Below are positions 1 to 6,199 of a DNA stretch of 8,843 bases, piece by piece; position 1 is the first letter of the stretch, and each line of letters opens with the position of its first letter. The notes under the pieces are model-generated. The model did not search any database. It was not told where the DNA came from and worked only from the letters and a program-made list of their open reading frames with translations. The DNA lies in the NCBI GenBank assembly GCA_031285115.1, contig JAITWU010000224.1, forward strand, positions 1 to 8,843, given 5' to 3'. The DNA is from Azonexus sp. GTDB lineage: Bacteria > Pseudomonadota > Gammaproteobacteria > Burkholderiales > Rhodocyclaceae. Both the position numbers and the translations under genes were made by a program.

Positions 1-794
1 CCTTCTCTGTGCGGCTGATGAGTGAGGTCAGTTCGCAAAATGTATATGGAGGTGCAATCGGAGTGTACTGGCCTGAAGGTGGCGGTAGGCGCTCCTTCTT
101 TCTGCGCCACGAATCCGAATCACCTCAGGAAATAGAACGTGCAGTCACTGAAGAAATTCGCAGTGCCCTAGCCAATCGTCGCCCGCTGGCTCAAGTCACG
201 TGGTCAGCAGTTCAGGAACTCGTTTCTCGTCGTGTTTTTACCGATTTACGTGAACAAGGATCCACAGAAGTTCAGAAGTATGTTGATGAGTTCGATAAGG
301 AACTAAAATCGAAGCAAGAGAAGCTTGAGTATGCTGAGCGTGAAATTTCACGCCTTGAGGCAGAAGTAAGAAAATATCAAGCTCAAAATCCTATGCAATC
401 AGGTTTGATCCTTCAGACAGCATCAGAGCAAGATTTTTATGCTGGCGAGCTTAGTGGGGTTGTTCGAGATGCTCTCGCTGATGCAGTGACTCGGGTCACT
501 AAAGACAGTAGGCGTCAACACATTCTGAGCAGCATCATTGAAGCTAATCCGTCAACAGGTGAAGCTGAGGCAACGAAAAATCGTCTGAAAGTACTCCTCC
601 GTGACTTCAGGGGCATGGATGCGAGGGTACGGAGTGCGCTGCAAGACATGGGTTTTGATATTACCGAAGAAGGAAAACACTATAAAATAATATTTCAAGG
701 TGACGATCGCTACTCATTTACGCTACCTAAAAGCGGAAGTGACTATCGTGGTGGTTTGAACGCGGCAAGTGACATTAATCGGTTACTGTTCTAG
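1..794 (+). CDS. Coiled-coil protein of unknown function, 5' end outside the window
   Basis: The frame is open to the left edge, so the GTG at position 9 is probably internal and the gene is probably 5'-truncated by the window; 261 residues follow that GTG. I do not recognise the family. Residues about 82-125 are highly charged with heptad-like spacing (KELKSKQEKLEYAEREIS), indicating a coiled coil. The last 60 or so residues look like a compact alpha/beta domain: a helix with RSALQDMGF, a strand around HYKIIFQGDDRYSFTLPKSG, then a basic/glycine turn and a short helix. That resembles a HicA-like double-stranded-RNA-binding fold, but this is pattern impression only. No membrane segment or catalytic motif is evident. 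Base composition is much more AT-rich than the core genes from 1115 on. The stop codon is followed almost at once by an attC-like site, so the gene is best read as cargo of an integron cassette. Coding status is confident; function is not. Confidence 0.8.
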   Translation, partial: FSVRLMSEVSSQNVYGGAIGVYWPEGGGRRSFFLRHESESPQEIERAVTEEIRSALANRRPLAQVTWSAVQELVSRRVFTDLREQGSTEVQKYVDEFDKELKSKQEKLEYAEREISRLEAEVRKYQAQNPMQSGLILQTASEQDFYAGELSGVVRDALADAVTRVTKDSRRQHILSSIIEANPSTGEAEATKNRLKVLLRDFRGMDARVRSALQDMGFDITEEGKHYKIIFQGDDRYSFTLPKSGSDYRGGLNAASDINRLLF

Positions 795-795
795 C

Positions 796-852
796 GGCTA
801 ACAATTCATTCAACCCGGACGCCTTCGGCGCCGGTTAATTCAGGCGTTTTAC
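796..852 (+). other. attC-like integron recombination site (left)
   Basis: The site begins one base after the preceding stop codon. It has a left core GGCTAAC (796-802), an inner pair of arms (AACCCGG.CGCC against GGCG.CCGGTT around a TTC loop, 813-836) with unpaired bases as usual in attC, then L' with TTAATTCAGGCG and a right end GTTTTAC (846-852). The left half is nearly identical to the left half of the minus-strand attC at 7825-7885, sharing CATTCAACCCGGACGC. The right core deviates from the GTTRRRY consensus after GTT. That is expected if the bases after the crossover (between 846 and 847) come from a non-integron target; see the vapC remnant that starts there. Confidence 0.75.
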
Positions 853-1023
853 GACGCGATGATTGTGTCGTCGGCGCTGCTCTGTGGTTGTCAAACGCTC
901 TACTCGGAAGACATGCAGAACGGGCAGCGCATCGACGACCGGCTGATGATCGACGGCAATCAGGCCGTCATTACTTTCGGCCCCGATATTCAAATTGCCT
1001 GTGCCGCAAAAGCACTTCCCTGA
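847..1023 (+). pseudogene. vapC: 3' remnant of a second vapC (PIN-domain toxin), truncated at the attC crossover
   Basis: The frame from 847 to the TGA at 1021-1023 reads [20 protein letters not shown] followed by EDMQNGQRIDD, and matches residues 95-123 of the intact VapC encoded at 1335-1742 almost residue for residue. The two DNA stretches are also alike, sharing for example GCGATGATTGTGTCGTC. Only the last two acidic PIN positions (YDA and SED) are kept; the N-terminal aspartate and the central glutamate are gone. The tail then diverges from the intact copy and is longer (ending IACAAKALP). The frame can be followed back into the attC only to a stop at 799-801, with no start codon, so it should not be expressed as a toxin. 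Homology starts at the predicted integrase cleavage position, suggesting disruption by cassette insertion. Confidence 0.85.
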
Positions 1024-1052
1024 TATGACCAAAAGTAGGCAGTCGTTGCGGG

Positions 1053-1081
1053 TTGCATCGAATACGGCATGTATCTACAAT
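1053..1081 (+). promoter_or_regulatory. Predicted sigma-70 promoter of vapBC
   Basis: TTGCAT (1053-1058) and TACAAT (1076-1081) are separated by 17 bases, close to the sigma-70 consensus and optimal spacing. They lie 33 bases before the vapB start codon. The -10 element sits inside the inverted repeat at 1070-1097, so antitoxin binding there would block the promoter. Confidence 0.65.
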
Positions 1082-1097
1082 AATTAATGTTGATACA
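1070..1097 (+). promoter_or_regulatory. Inverted-repeat operator, probable VapB/VapBC binding site
   Basis: TGTATC (1070-1075) and GATACA (1092-1097) are perfect inverted half-sites separated by 16 AT-rich bases that include the -10 hexamer. Type II toxin-antitoxin operons are usually repressed by their own antitoxin or complex at such palindromes, so autoregulation is the natural reading. Binding itself is inferred. Confidence 0.6.
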
Positions 1098-1114
1098 TTA
1101 TTCGGAGGCAGTGT

Positions 1115-1345
1115 ATGCAAGTCGCACGATGGGGAAACAGCCTGGCCATTCGTCTGCCGATGGCGCTGGTCAAAGACATGCAGTTGGCAGAAGGCGACGA
1201 GGTTAGTTTGAGCGCGCAGGGCGTGCGGGATTTGTGTTTGCGTAAAAAACCCGGCGTCGACGAGATTGTTGCCGCGTTGCGCGAGTTTGAGGGGCGTCTG
1301 CCGGTCGATTTCAAATTTGACCGCGAGAGCGCGAATGAACGCTAG
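1115..1345 (+). CDS. vapB: VapB-type antitoxin (AbrB/MazE-like)
   Basis: This 76-residue antitoxin would neutralise the VapC ribonuclease encoded directly downstream and repress its own promoter. The N-terminus MQVARWGNSLAIRLP, followed by LAEGDEVSL, is the classic swapped-hairpin AbrB/MazE DNA-binding signature (residues about 1-45). The charged, likely disordered C-terminus ([19 protein letters not shown]) is of the kind that threads into the VapC active site. The start is fixed by a strong GGAGG at 1104-1108, six bases before the ATG. The stop overlaps the vapC start by 11 bases, giving translational coupling with the antitoxin made first. An operator and promoter lie immediately upstream. 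The family call is firm; the specific partner is inferred from the overlap. Confidence 0.92.
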   Translation: MQVARWGNSLAIRLPMALVKDMQLAEGDEVSLSAQGVRDLCLRKKPGVDEIVAALREFEGRLPVDFKFDRESANER

Positions 1346-1742
1346 GGCGTTCGTGGATAGCAATATCGTTCTCTACATGATGTCGCAGGATGTGCGAAAG
1401 GCGCAGGCGGCGCGTGATTTGATGGCGACTTGTCCGCGCTTGAGCGTTCAGGTTTTGAACGAGGTCGTCAACGTCACGCGCCGCAAACTGGCCATGCCTT
1501 GGCGCGAGATTGACCAATTTCTGCAACTTGTCCGTGGGCTTTGCCCGATTGAGCCGCTGACGGTTGAAACCCATGACCTTGGACGAATGATCGGCGAGCG
1601 GCACAAGCTCTCGGTTTACGATGCGATGATTGTGTCGTCCGCGTTGTTGAGCGGTTGCGAGACGCTGTACTCGGAAGACATGCAGAGCGGGCTGCGGATT
1701 GAAAATACACTGACCATTGTTAATCCTTTTGCGGGGCTTTGA
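1335..1742 (+). CDS. vapC: VapC-type PIN-domain ribonuclease toxin
   Basis: This is a 135-residue PIN-domain protein, the usual VapC size. VapC toxins are Mg2+-dependent endoribonucleases that cleave tRNA or rRNA and arrest translation when the antitoxin is lost. Acidic residues in the expected order are Asp8 (FVDSNIVLY), Glu43 (VLNEVVNVT), Asp96 ([10 protein letters not shown]) and Asp115 (YSEDMQSG), so the active site looks intact. The ATG at 1335 was chosen because it opens the domain at [10 protein letters not shown]; an in-frame extension back to 1266 would run inside vapB and add non-PIN sequence. It overlaps vapB by 11 bases, a normal arrangement. A close paralogue survives as a 3' fragment just upstream (847-1023). 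The target RNA cannot be read from the sequence. Confidence 0.92.
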   Translation: MNARAFVDSNIVLYMMSQDVRKAQAARDLMATCPRLSVQVLNEVVNVTRRKLAMPWREIDQFLQLVRGLCPIEPLTVETHDLGRMIGERHKLSVYDAMIVSSALLSGCETLYSEDMQSGLRIENTLTIVNPFAGL

Positions 1743-1774
1743 TGAATGAAAGGCAGTTTGCAACAGGAGCGCCC

Positions 1775-2788
1775 ATGAGCCAACCCGGCCCCCTGATGAT
1801 CGACATTGCCGGAACGGCGTTGACCGATCTCGACCGTGAACGCCTCTGTCACCCGCTGGTTGGCGGCGTCATCCTGTTTTCGCGCAATTATGAGAGCCGC
1901 GAGCAACTGACGGCTTTGTGCGCCGAGATTCACGCCTTGCGCGAGCCGCCCTTGTTGATTGCCGTCGATCACGAAGGCGGGCGGGTGCAGCGTTTCCGCG
2001 AGAGCTTCACCCGTCTGCCCGCGATGCGGACGCTTGGCCGTCGGCACGATAGCGATCCGTCAGCGGCGCTGGCGGCGGCTCGCGCTGTCGGCCTGGTGCT
2101 GGCGGCGGAATTGCGGGCTGGCGGCGTCGATTTTTCCTTCACGCCGGTGCTCGATCTCGATTACGGCCCGTCGCGGGTGATTGGCGACCGGGCTTTTCAT
2201 CGTGATCCGGCGGTTGTTATTGCGCTGGCCGGGGCGTTGGGCGAAGGCTTGCGCCAAGGCGGCATGGGGACTTGCGGCAAGCATTTTCCCGGTCACGGCT
2301 ATGTCATTCCCGATTCCCACCTCGAACTGCCGGTCGATGAGCGGCAACTCGCCGCTATGCAGGATGATCTTGAACCGTACCGGCGGCTGCCGCTCGACGC
2401 GGTGATGGCGGCGCATGTCATCTACCCCTGCCTCGATTGCCATACCGCTGTGTTTTCGAGCCAATGGATAAACTATCTGCGTCACGACATCGGCTTTGAC
2501 GGTGTTGTATTTACCGATGATTTGTCGATGGCGGGCGCGGGCGTCGCTGGCGATATGCTGGCGCGGGTGCAAACGGCGTGGGCGGCGGGTTGCGATATGC
2601 TGCTGGTCTGCAACGCGCCGGAAGCGGTGGGGCAGGTGCTGGAACAATGGCAGCCGCTGCCTGATCTCGAACGCGCCCGGCGCATCGCCCGGCGCATTGC
2701 CCGGTTATTGCCGCAGCATCCGGCCCCGGCGCTCGATTCGCCAGCTTATCGCCGCGCCCTTGATAGCGTGATCGGTCTGGAAAACTGA
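1775..2788 (+). CDS. nagZ: Beta-N-acetylhexosaminidase NagZ (glycoside hydrolase family 3)
   Basis: Cytoplasmic NagZ removes N-acetylglucosamine from GlcNAc-anhydroMurNAc-peptides during peptidoglycan recycling; in many Gram-negatives its product influences beta-lactamase induction. The 337-residue length fits the single-domain Gram-negative form. Visible motifs: GPLMIDIAG at the start, [24 protein letters not shown], then KHFPGHG (169-175) with the DSH acid/base dyad (Asp180, His182), and the nucleophile loop [10 protein letters not shown] with Asp248. The ATG at 1775 is preferred because AGGAG lies at 1765-1769, five bases upstream, and the protein then begins [13 protein letters not shown] as the family does; a TTG/ATG at 1739/1742 would add 11-12 unlike residues and overlap the vapC stop. 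It lies 32 bases after vapC and one base before corA, so nagZ and corA are probably co-transcribed. Confidence 0.95.
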   Translation: MSQPGPLMIDIAGTALTDLDRERLCHPLVGGVILFSRNYESREQLTALCAEIHALREPPLLIAVDHEGGRVQRFRESFTRLPAMRTLGRRHDSDPSAALAAARAVGLVLAAELRAGGVDFSFTPVLDLDYGPSRVIGDRAFHRDPAVVIALAGALGEGLRQGGMGTCGKHFPGHGYVIPDSHLELPVDERQLAAMQDDLEPYRRLPLDAVMAAHVIYPCLDCHTAVFSSQWINYLRHDIGFDGVVFTDDLSMAGAGVAGDMLARVQTAWAAGCDMLLVCNAPEAVGQVLEQWQPLPDLERARRIARRIARLLPQHPAPALDSPAYRRALDSVIGLEN

Positions 2789-2789
2789 A

Positions 2790-3884
2790 ATGGTCAAAAA
2801 AGTATTGCCCAAGGGCCGTGTCAAAAAAAATAGCATCAAGCATTCCAAAAAAGTCGGACTGCCAGCCGGCTCGCTGGTGCATATCGGCGAACGCAAAGCC
2901 GAAGAGACGCGGGTCACGCTGATTGCTTATGACGCCGCCGGTATCGACGAAACGCTCTTGGAAACACCGGCAGCCTGCCGGGAATGTCGCCCCGGACGCG
3001 AGAAATTCTGGCTCAATGTGCACGGCCTGCATGAACCGGAAGTGCTCAAAGAAATTGGCCGCCGTTTCAATATCCACCCGCTGGCGCTCGAAGATATTTT
3101 GAATACCGACCAGCGACCCAAAGCCGATGATTATGGCGATTATCTTTATCTCGTCGCCCGCATTTTCGATTACCACCCGGAGACGCAGGAAATCAGCAGC
3201 GAGCAGGTCAGTTTCGTGATCGGCGAAAATTATGTGCTTTCCTTTCAGGAGCGGGCGACCGGCAATTTTGCCGCGGTCCGCGACTGGCTGCGCGGCGACC
3301 GGGGGCGGATTCGCCAGTTGGGGGCCGATTATCTCGCTTATGCCCTGCTCGATCAGGTGACAGACCGTTATTTCAGCGTCCTTGAACAAATCAGCGACCG
3401 GGCCGAATCGCTCGAAGAAGATTTGATCGAAAACCCCGTCGCCGAACAATTGACGGCGCTGCACCAGTTGAAAACCGATACCCTGAGCCTGCGCCGCGCC
3501 ATCTGGCCGCTGCGCGATCTCGTCAATACGCTTTTACGCAGCGAGCAGCGTTTTTTCAAACCCGACACCCAGCTTTATCTGCGCGACGTTTACGACCATA
3601 CGGTTCATCTCATCGAATCGCTCGAAGCCACCCGCGATTTGATTGCCAGTATGCTCGACATTTATCTTTCTTCCCTCAGTAACCGGGTCAATAAAGAAGT
3701 CCGGGCGCTCACCGTGGTTGCCCTCATTTTTATGCCGACGACCTTGATTACCGGCATTTTCGGCATGAATTTCCAGTTTATGCCGCTCCTGGCCGACCAC
3801 AACGGCTTTTTCTATGCCCTGTTACTGATGGGAATTATCGCCACCAGCATCGGTTTCATCTTCTGGCGGCGACGCTGGCTGTAA
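2790..3884 (+). CDS. corA: CorA-type magnesium/cobalt transporter
   Basis: This 364-residue inner-membrane protein forms a pentameric divalent-cation channel in known CorA family members, mainly for Mg2+ uptake. The large N-terminal cytoplasmic part includes FWLNVHGLHEPEVL, then the long helical stalk (about 190-300). It ends in two transmembrane helices (about 306-324 and 340-359) joined by a loop that starts with the signature GMN at 325-327. The C-terminus is the basic WRRRWL, as expected inside the cell. The first 25 residues are unusually lysine-rich. The start is one base after the nagZ stop with no strong ribosome-binding site, which suggests translational coupling. The cation preference (Mg2+, Co2+ or Zn2+) cannot be told from sequence. 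Confidence 0.95.
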   Translation: MVKKVLPKGRVKKNSIKHSKKVGLPAGSLVHIGERKAEETRVTLIAYDAAGIDETLLETPAACRECRPGREKFWLNVHGLHEPEVLKEIGRRFNIHPLALEDILNTDQRPKADDYGDYLYLVARIFDYHPETQEISSEQVSFVIGENYVLSFQERATGNFAAVRDWLRGDRGRIRQLGADYLAYALLDQVTDRYFSVLEQISDRAESLEEDLIENPVAEQLTALHQLKTDTLSLRRAIWPLRDLVNTLLRSEQRFFKPDTQLYLRDVYDHTVHLIESLEATRDLIASMLDIYLSSLSNRVNKEVRALTVVALIFMPTTLITGIFGMNFQFMPLLADHNGFFYALLLMGIIATSIGFIFWRRRWL

Positions 3885-3888
3885 CAGA

Positions 3889-3985
3889 CAGGTTACAGGT
3901 TGCAGGGGACAGGGTTCAGTCTTTCTTGCACGGGCTTCGCCCGTGGAAACTCAACTGAAACCTGTCTCCTGAATCCTGAAACCTG
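3889..3985. repeat. 97-bp imperfect inverted-repeat element with central hairpin
   Basis: A 31-base left arm (3889-3919) and a 31-base right arm (3955-3985) are inverted copies matching at 26 of 31 positions. Each arm is built from short degenerate CAGG/ACAGG units. The loop holds a second, perfect hairpin: CACGGGC (3929-3935), TTC, GCCCGTG (3939-3945). The element fills most of the 180-base gap between corA and the cytochrome gene. It could work as a transcript end or mRNA-stabilising structure for nagZ-corA, but there is no U-tract, and the shape is more like a small dispersed palindromic element. The rest of the gap (3986-4064) shows a short duplication of GTGAGCTTT and no promoter I can defend. 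Confidence 0.75.
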
Positions 3986-4064
3986 ATGTGAGCTTTTGTG
4001 AGCTTTCTCTGATTGGGTCTGAGGTATGCTGCTTAAGTAACACTCAGTCGAGAGGGGAATCTCA

Positions 4065-4457
4065 ATGCGCCAAAAACCGGATGTTGGTCATGCCGCCTGG
4101 GGCTTTCTGGCGGCGTTGTTATGGCTGCTGCCTGGAGCCGTTGCCGCCCAGGGGTTTCAGGTTTGTGACAATTTCGGCATGGTGCGGGCTGCCGAAATGG
4201 CTGTCGAGCATGGCTGTTTTGGTTGCCACACCCTGAACAGCAAGCGGGTCGGGCCGCCCTACAAGGAAGTTGCCGCCAAATACAGCCGTGAGCCAATCAC
4301 GGTGGAAAAACTGGCGGGCAAGATCAGGCAAGGCGGCAGCGGTGTTTGGGGCAGCGCGGAGATGCCGCCCAACAAGGTCAGCGACGAAGAAGCCGAAACC
4401 CTGGCGCGCTGGGTTCTGTCGCTGATGCCGAATCCCGTTGTCGCCAAGGGGCGCTGA
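4065..4457 (+). CDS. Small periplasmic class I cytochrome c
   Basis: This is a 130-residue secreted monohaem cytochrome. A signal peptide covers residues 1-28 (hydrophobic FLAALLWLLPGAVAA, likely cleaved after AVAA). The mature protein of about 100 residues has one haem-binding CFGCH (Cys51, Cys54, His55) and a later methionine in SAEMPPN (Met100) as probable sixth ligand, followed by the ARWVLSL helix. This matches the c551/c552-like electron-carrier family that shuttles electrons to terminal oxidases or nitrogen-oxide reductases; the redox partner is unknown. Cys34, outside the haem motif, is an extra cysteine. The start is supported by AGAGGGGA at 4051-4058, about six bases before the ATG. 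It stands alone between the inverted-repeat element and convergent argC, whose stop codon is 20 bases away. Confidence 0.9.
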   Translation: MRQKPDVGHAAWGFLAALLWLLPGAVAAQGFQVCDNFGMVRAAEMAVEHGCFGCHTLNSKRVGPPYKEVAAKYSREPITVEKLAGKIRQGGSGVWGSAEMPPNKVSDEEAETLARWVLSLMPNPVVAKGR

Positions 4458-4477
4458 CCGCTGGCCGCTGGCTGTTT

Positions 4478-5416
4478 TCAAACGAGGCCGAGGTTTTCGG
4501 CAACGCCCAAGTGTACGTTCATCGACTGCACGGCAGCGCCGGAAGCGCCTTTGCCGAGGTTGTCGAGACGCGCGACGAGCAACATCCGCTCGTCATTGCC
4601 AAAAACGAAGAGGTCGACGCGGTTGCTGCCGTTGCTTGCTTCGACATTGAAGAAACCGCCATCGGTATTGGCGTCGAGATCAACCGGGGCAACATTGATG
4701 AAAGGCTCGCCCGCGTAATAATCGGCGAGGATCGAACGGACTGCGGCGGGCGTCGCCGGGCGGCTGAACTGCTGCGGATGCAGGTAAATCGTCACCGCCA
4801 GCCCCTTGTAATACGGCCCGACAATGGGCTGGAACACCGGCGCGACGGCAAGACCCGCGTAACGCTGCATTTCCGGCAGATGCTTGTGGGTCAGCCCAAG
4901 CGCGTAGGGGCGCGGCGCGTCGATGCGTTCTGCGCTTTGATAATCGGCAATCATGGCTTTGCCGCCACCGGAATAGCCGGTGATCGAATGGGCGGCAAGC
5001 TGCGTCGCGGCAGGCAGCAAATCGCTCGCGACCAGCGGACGCAGGGCGAGAATGAAGGCCGACGCATGGCAGCCGGGATTGGCGATGCGCTTCCCAGCGC
5101 GAATCCGCCCGCGCTGCTCCGGGCATAGCTCAGGCAGGCCATAGACCCAGCCGGGATCAATCCGGTGGGCGGTGGAAGCGTCGATGACGCAGGTTCCGGG
5201 GTTGTCGACCAGCGTTACCGATTCCCTGGCGGCGGCATCCGGCAGGCAGAGAAAAGTGACATCGGAAGCATTGATGAGCCGCTGGCGCGCCTCTCTATCC
5301 TTCCGCTTGGCCGAATCAATCTGGAGCACCTCAATATCGCGGCGTCCGGCAAGATATTCATTGATTTGCAGGCCGGTCGTGCCTTCCTGGCCGTCGACAA
5401 AGACTTTGTAGGTCAT
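4478..5416 (-). CDS. argC: N-acetyl-gamma-glutamyl-phosphate reductase, type 2
   Basis: ArgC catalyses the NADPH-dependent reduction of N-acetyl-glutamyl-5-phosphate to the semialdehyde, the third step of arginine biosynthesis, in the cytoplasm. The 312-residue length and the start [18 protein letters not shown] (Rossmann nucleotide-binding region) fit the shorter type 2 form. The catalytic cysteine is Cys116 in [18 protein letters not shown] (147-153) and LTHKHLPEM (175-183) are substrate-side motifs, and the C-terminal [11 protein letters not shown] is typical. The frame stays open upstream through the efp terminator to 5599, but the family-like start is the ATG at 5416; an in-frame ATG at 5449 would add 11 non-conserved residues. 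No strong ribosome-binding site is seen. A terminator separates it from efp, so it should have its own promoter in 5417-5541, which I could not identify. Confidence 0.95.
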   Translation of the reverse strand: MTYKVFVDGQEGTTGLQINEYLAGRRDIEVLQIDSAKRKDREARQRLINASDVTFLCLPDAAARESVTLVDNPGTCVIDASTAHRIDPGWVYGLPELCPEQRGRIRAGKRIANPGCHASAFILALRPLVASDLLPAATQLAAHSITGYSGGGKAMIADYQSAERIDAPRPYALGLTHKHLPEMQRYAGLAVAPVFQPIVGPYYKGLAVTIYLHPQQFSRPATPAAVRSILADYYAGEPFINVAPVDLDANTDGGFFNVEASNGSNRVDLFVFGNDERMLLVARLDNLGKGASGAAVQSMNVHLGVAENLGLV

Positions 5417-5504
5417 GGTGTGGGAAATAGGCTTGGGGAAAACCGCCATTCTGGCAGAAAAACAGGACGTGCTGGCTTGCCGTGAGCACGAACCGATCAT
5501 CTCG

Positions 5505-5543
5505 CTCCCGCTTGCGGGAGGGGAGAAGAGGATGTGGCGCTCC
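5505..5543. repeat. Intergenic palindromic repeat upstream of argC (copy A)
   Basis: CTCCCGC (5505-5511) and GCGGGAG (5514-5520) form a perfect 7-bp hairpin with a TT loop, followed after 12 bases by TGTGGCGCTCC (5533-5543). The same 11-mer follows a similar GGGAGAGGG palindrome inside earP (7021-7031), which suggests a dispersed repeat family. It lies in the 183-base gap between efp and argC, next to the efp terminator. Confidence 0.55.
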
Positions 5544-5544
5544 C

Positions 5545-5575
5545 AAAAAACAACGGGCAGCCGAAGCTGCCCGTT
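5545..5575 (-). terminator. Rho-independent terminator of earP-efp
   Basis: Read on the minus strand, a perfect 10-bp stem AACGGGCAGC / GCTGCCCGTT (5575-5566 and 5561-5552) closes a UUCG tetraloop and is followed by GTTTTTT (5551-5545). It begins 24 bases after the efp stop codon. The plus strand also ends the stem with TTTTT (5574-5578), so it may work weakly in both directions. Confidence 0.92.
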
Positions 5576-5599
5576 TTTCCAACCGCGCCGAAGTCGCAA

Positions 5600-6157
5600 T
5601 TACTTGGTGCGGCTGCGGTATTCGTCGGTGCGGGTGTCGATTTCGATTTTGTCGCCGATTTCGACAAAGGCCGGGACGGGAAGCTCAAAGCCGGTGGAAA
5701 TTTTGGCCGGTTTCATCACCTTGCCAGAAGTGTCGCCCTTGACGGCGGGTTCGGTATAGACCACTTCGCGCACCAGCGAGGTCGGGATTTCGACCGAAAT
5801 GGCCTTGCCATCGTAAAACACGACTTCGCAGGGCATGTCGGCTTCGAGATACTTGAGCGCGTCGGTCATGTTTTCGGCCTCGACCTCGTACTGGTGGTAC
5901 TCGGCGTCCATGAAGACGTACATCGGATCGGCGAAGTAGGAGTAAGTGACATCCTTTTTGTCGAGGATGACGATTTCAAACTTGTCATCGGCCTTATACA
6001 CCGCTTCCGACGGGTTGCCGGAGAGCAGGTTTTTGAGCTTCATTTTGACCACGGCGGCATTGCGGCCGGATTTGTTGTATTCGGTTTTCTGGACGACAAG
6101 CGGCTCAGAGCCGACCATGATGACGTTGCCAGAGCGGAGTTCCTGTGCGGTTTTCAT
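5600..6157 (-). CDS. efp: Translation elongation factor P (Arg32 type)
   Basis: EF-P binds stalled ribosomes between the P and E sites and promotes peptide-bond formation at consecutive prolines. This 185-residue protein has the usual full length with the N-terminal KOW-like domain, the central OB domain and the C-terminal OB domain (ending [16 protein letters not shown]). The tip of the domain I loop reads [11 protein letters not shown], with arginine at position 32. This is the residue rhamnosylated by EarP in beta- and some gammaproteobacteria, unlike the lysine used by the EpmA system. The gene for that enzyme, earP, is immediately upstream, 42 bases away and on the same strand. The ATG is the family start; the upstream AAGAGA is only a modest ribosome-binding site. 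A strong terminator follows. Confidence 0.97.
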   Translation of the reverse strand: MKTAQELRSGNVIMVGSEPLVVQKTEYNKSGRNAAVVKMKLKNLLSGNPSEAVYKADDKFEIVILDKKDVTYSYFADPMYVFMDAEYHQYEVEAENMTDALKYLEADMPCEVVFYDGKAISVEIPTSLVREVVYTEPAVKGDTSGKVMKPAKISTGFELPVPAFVEIGDKIEIDTRTDEYRSRTK

Positions 6158-6199
6158 CGGGATTCTCTTGAAATGGGAAGGAAAAAGAAAAACGTTAAA

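Noticed and set aside
1266..1334. Longer start for vapC at 1266
   Set aside because: It would overlap most of the end of vapB and add 23 residues unrelated to the PIN domain. The ATG at 1335 gives the standard length and start.
2511..3464. 317-codon open frame on the minus strand across nagZ and corA
   Set aside because: It is a shadow of two confidently identified plus-strand genes with no recognisable motif.
3889..3985. CRISPR-like reading of the repeated ACAGG/CCTG units
   Set aside because: The units are 5-8 bases, degenerate and arranged as an inverted repeat, with no regular spacer and no cas genes in view.
4458..4477. Possible terminator between the convergent cytochrome c and argC genes
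   Set aside because: The 20-base gap has a direct repeat of CCGCTGG but no inverted repeat able to form a stable stem, so no terminator is called.
4346..5128. 260-codon open frame on the plus strand across the end of the cytochrome gene and argC
   Set aside because: It is antisense to argC, which has a clear catalytic motif and full family length. The composition is arginine-rich with no domain pattern.
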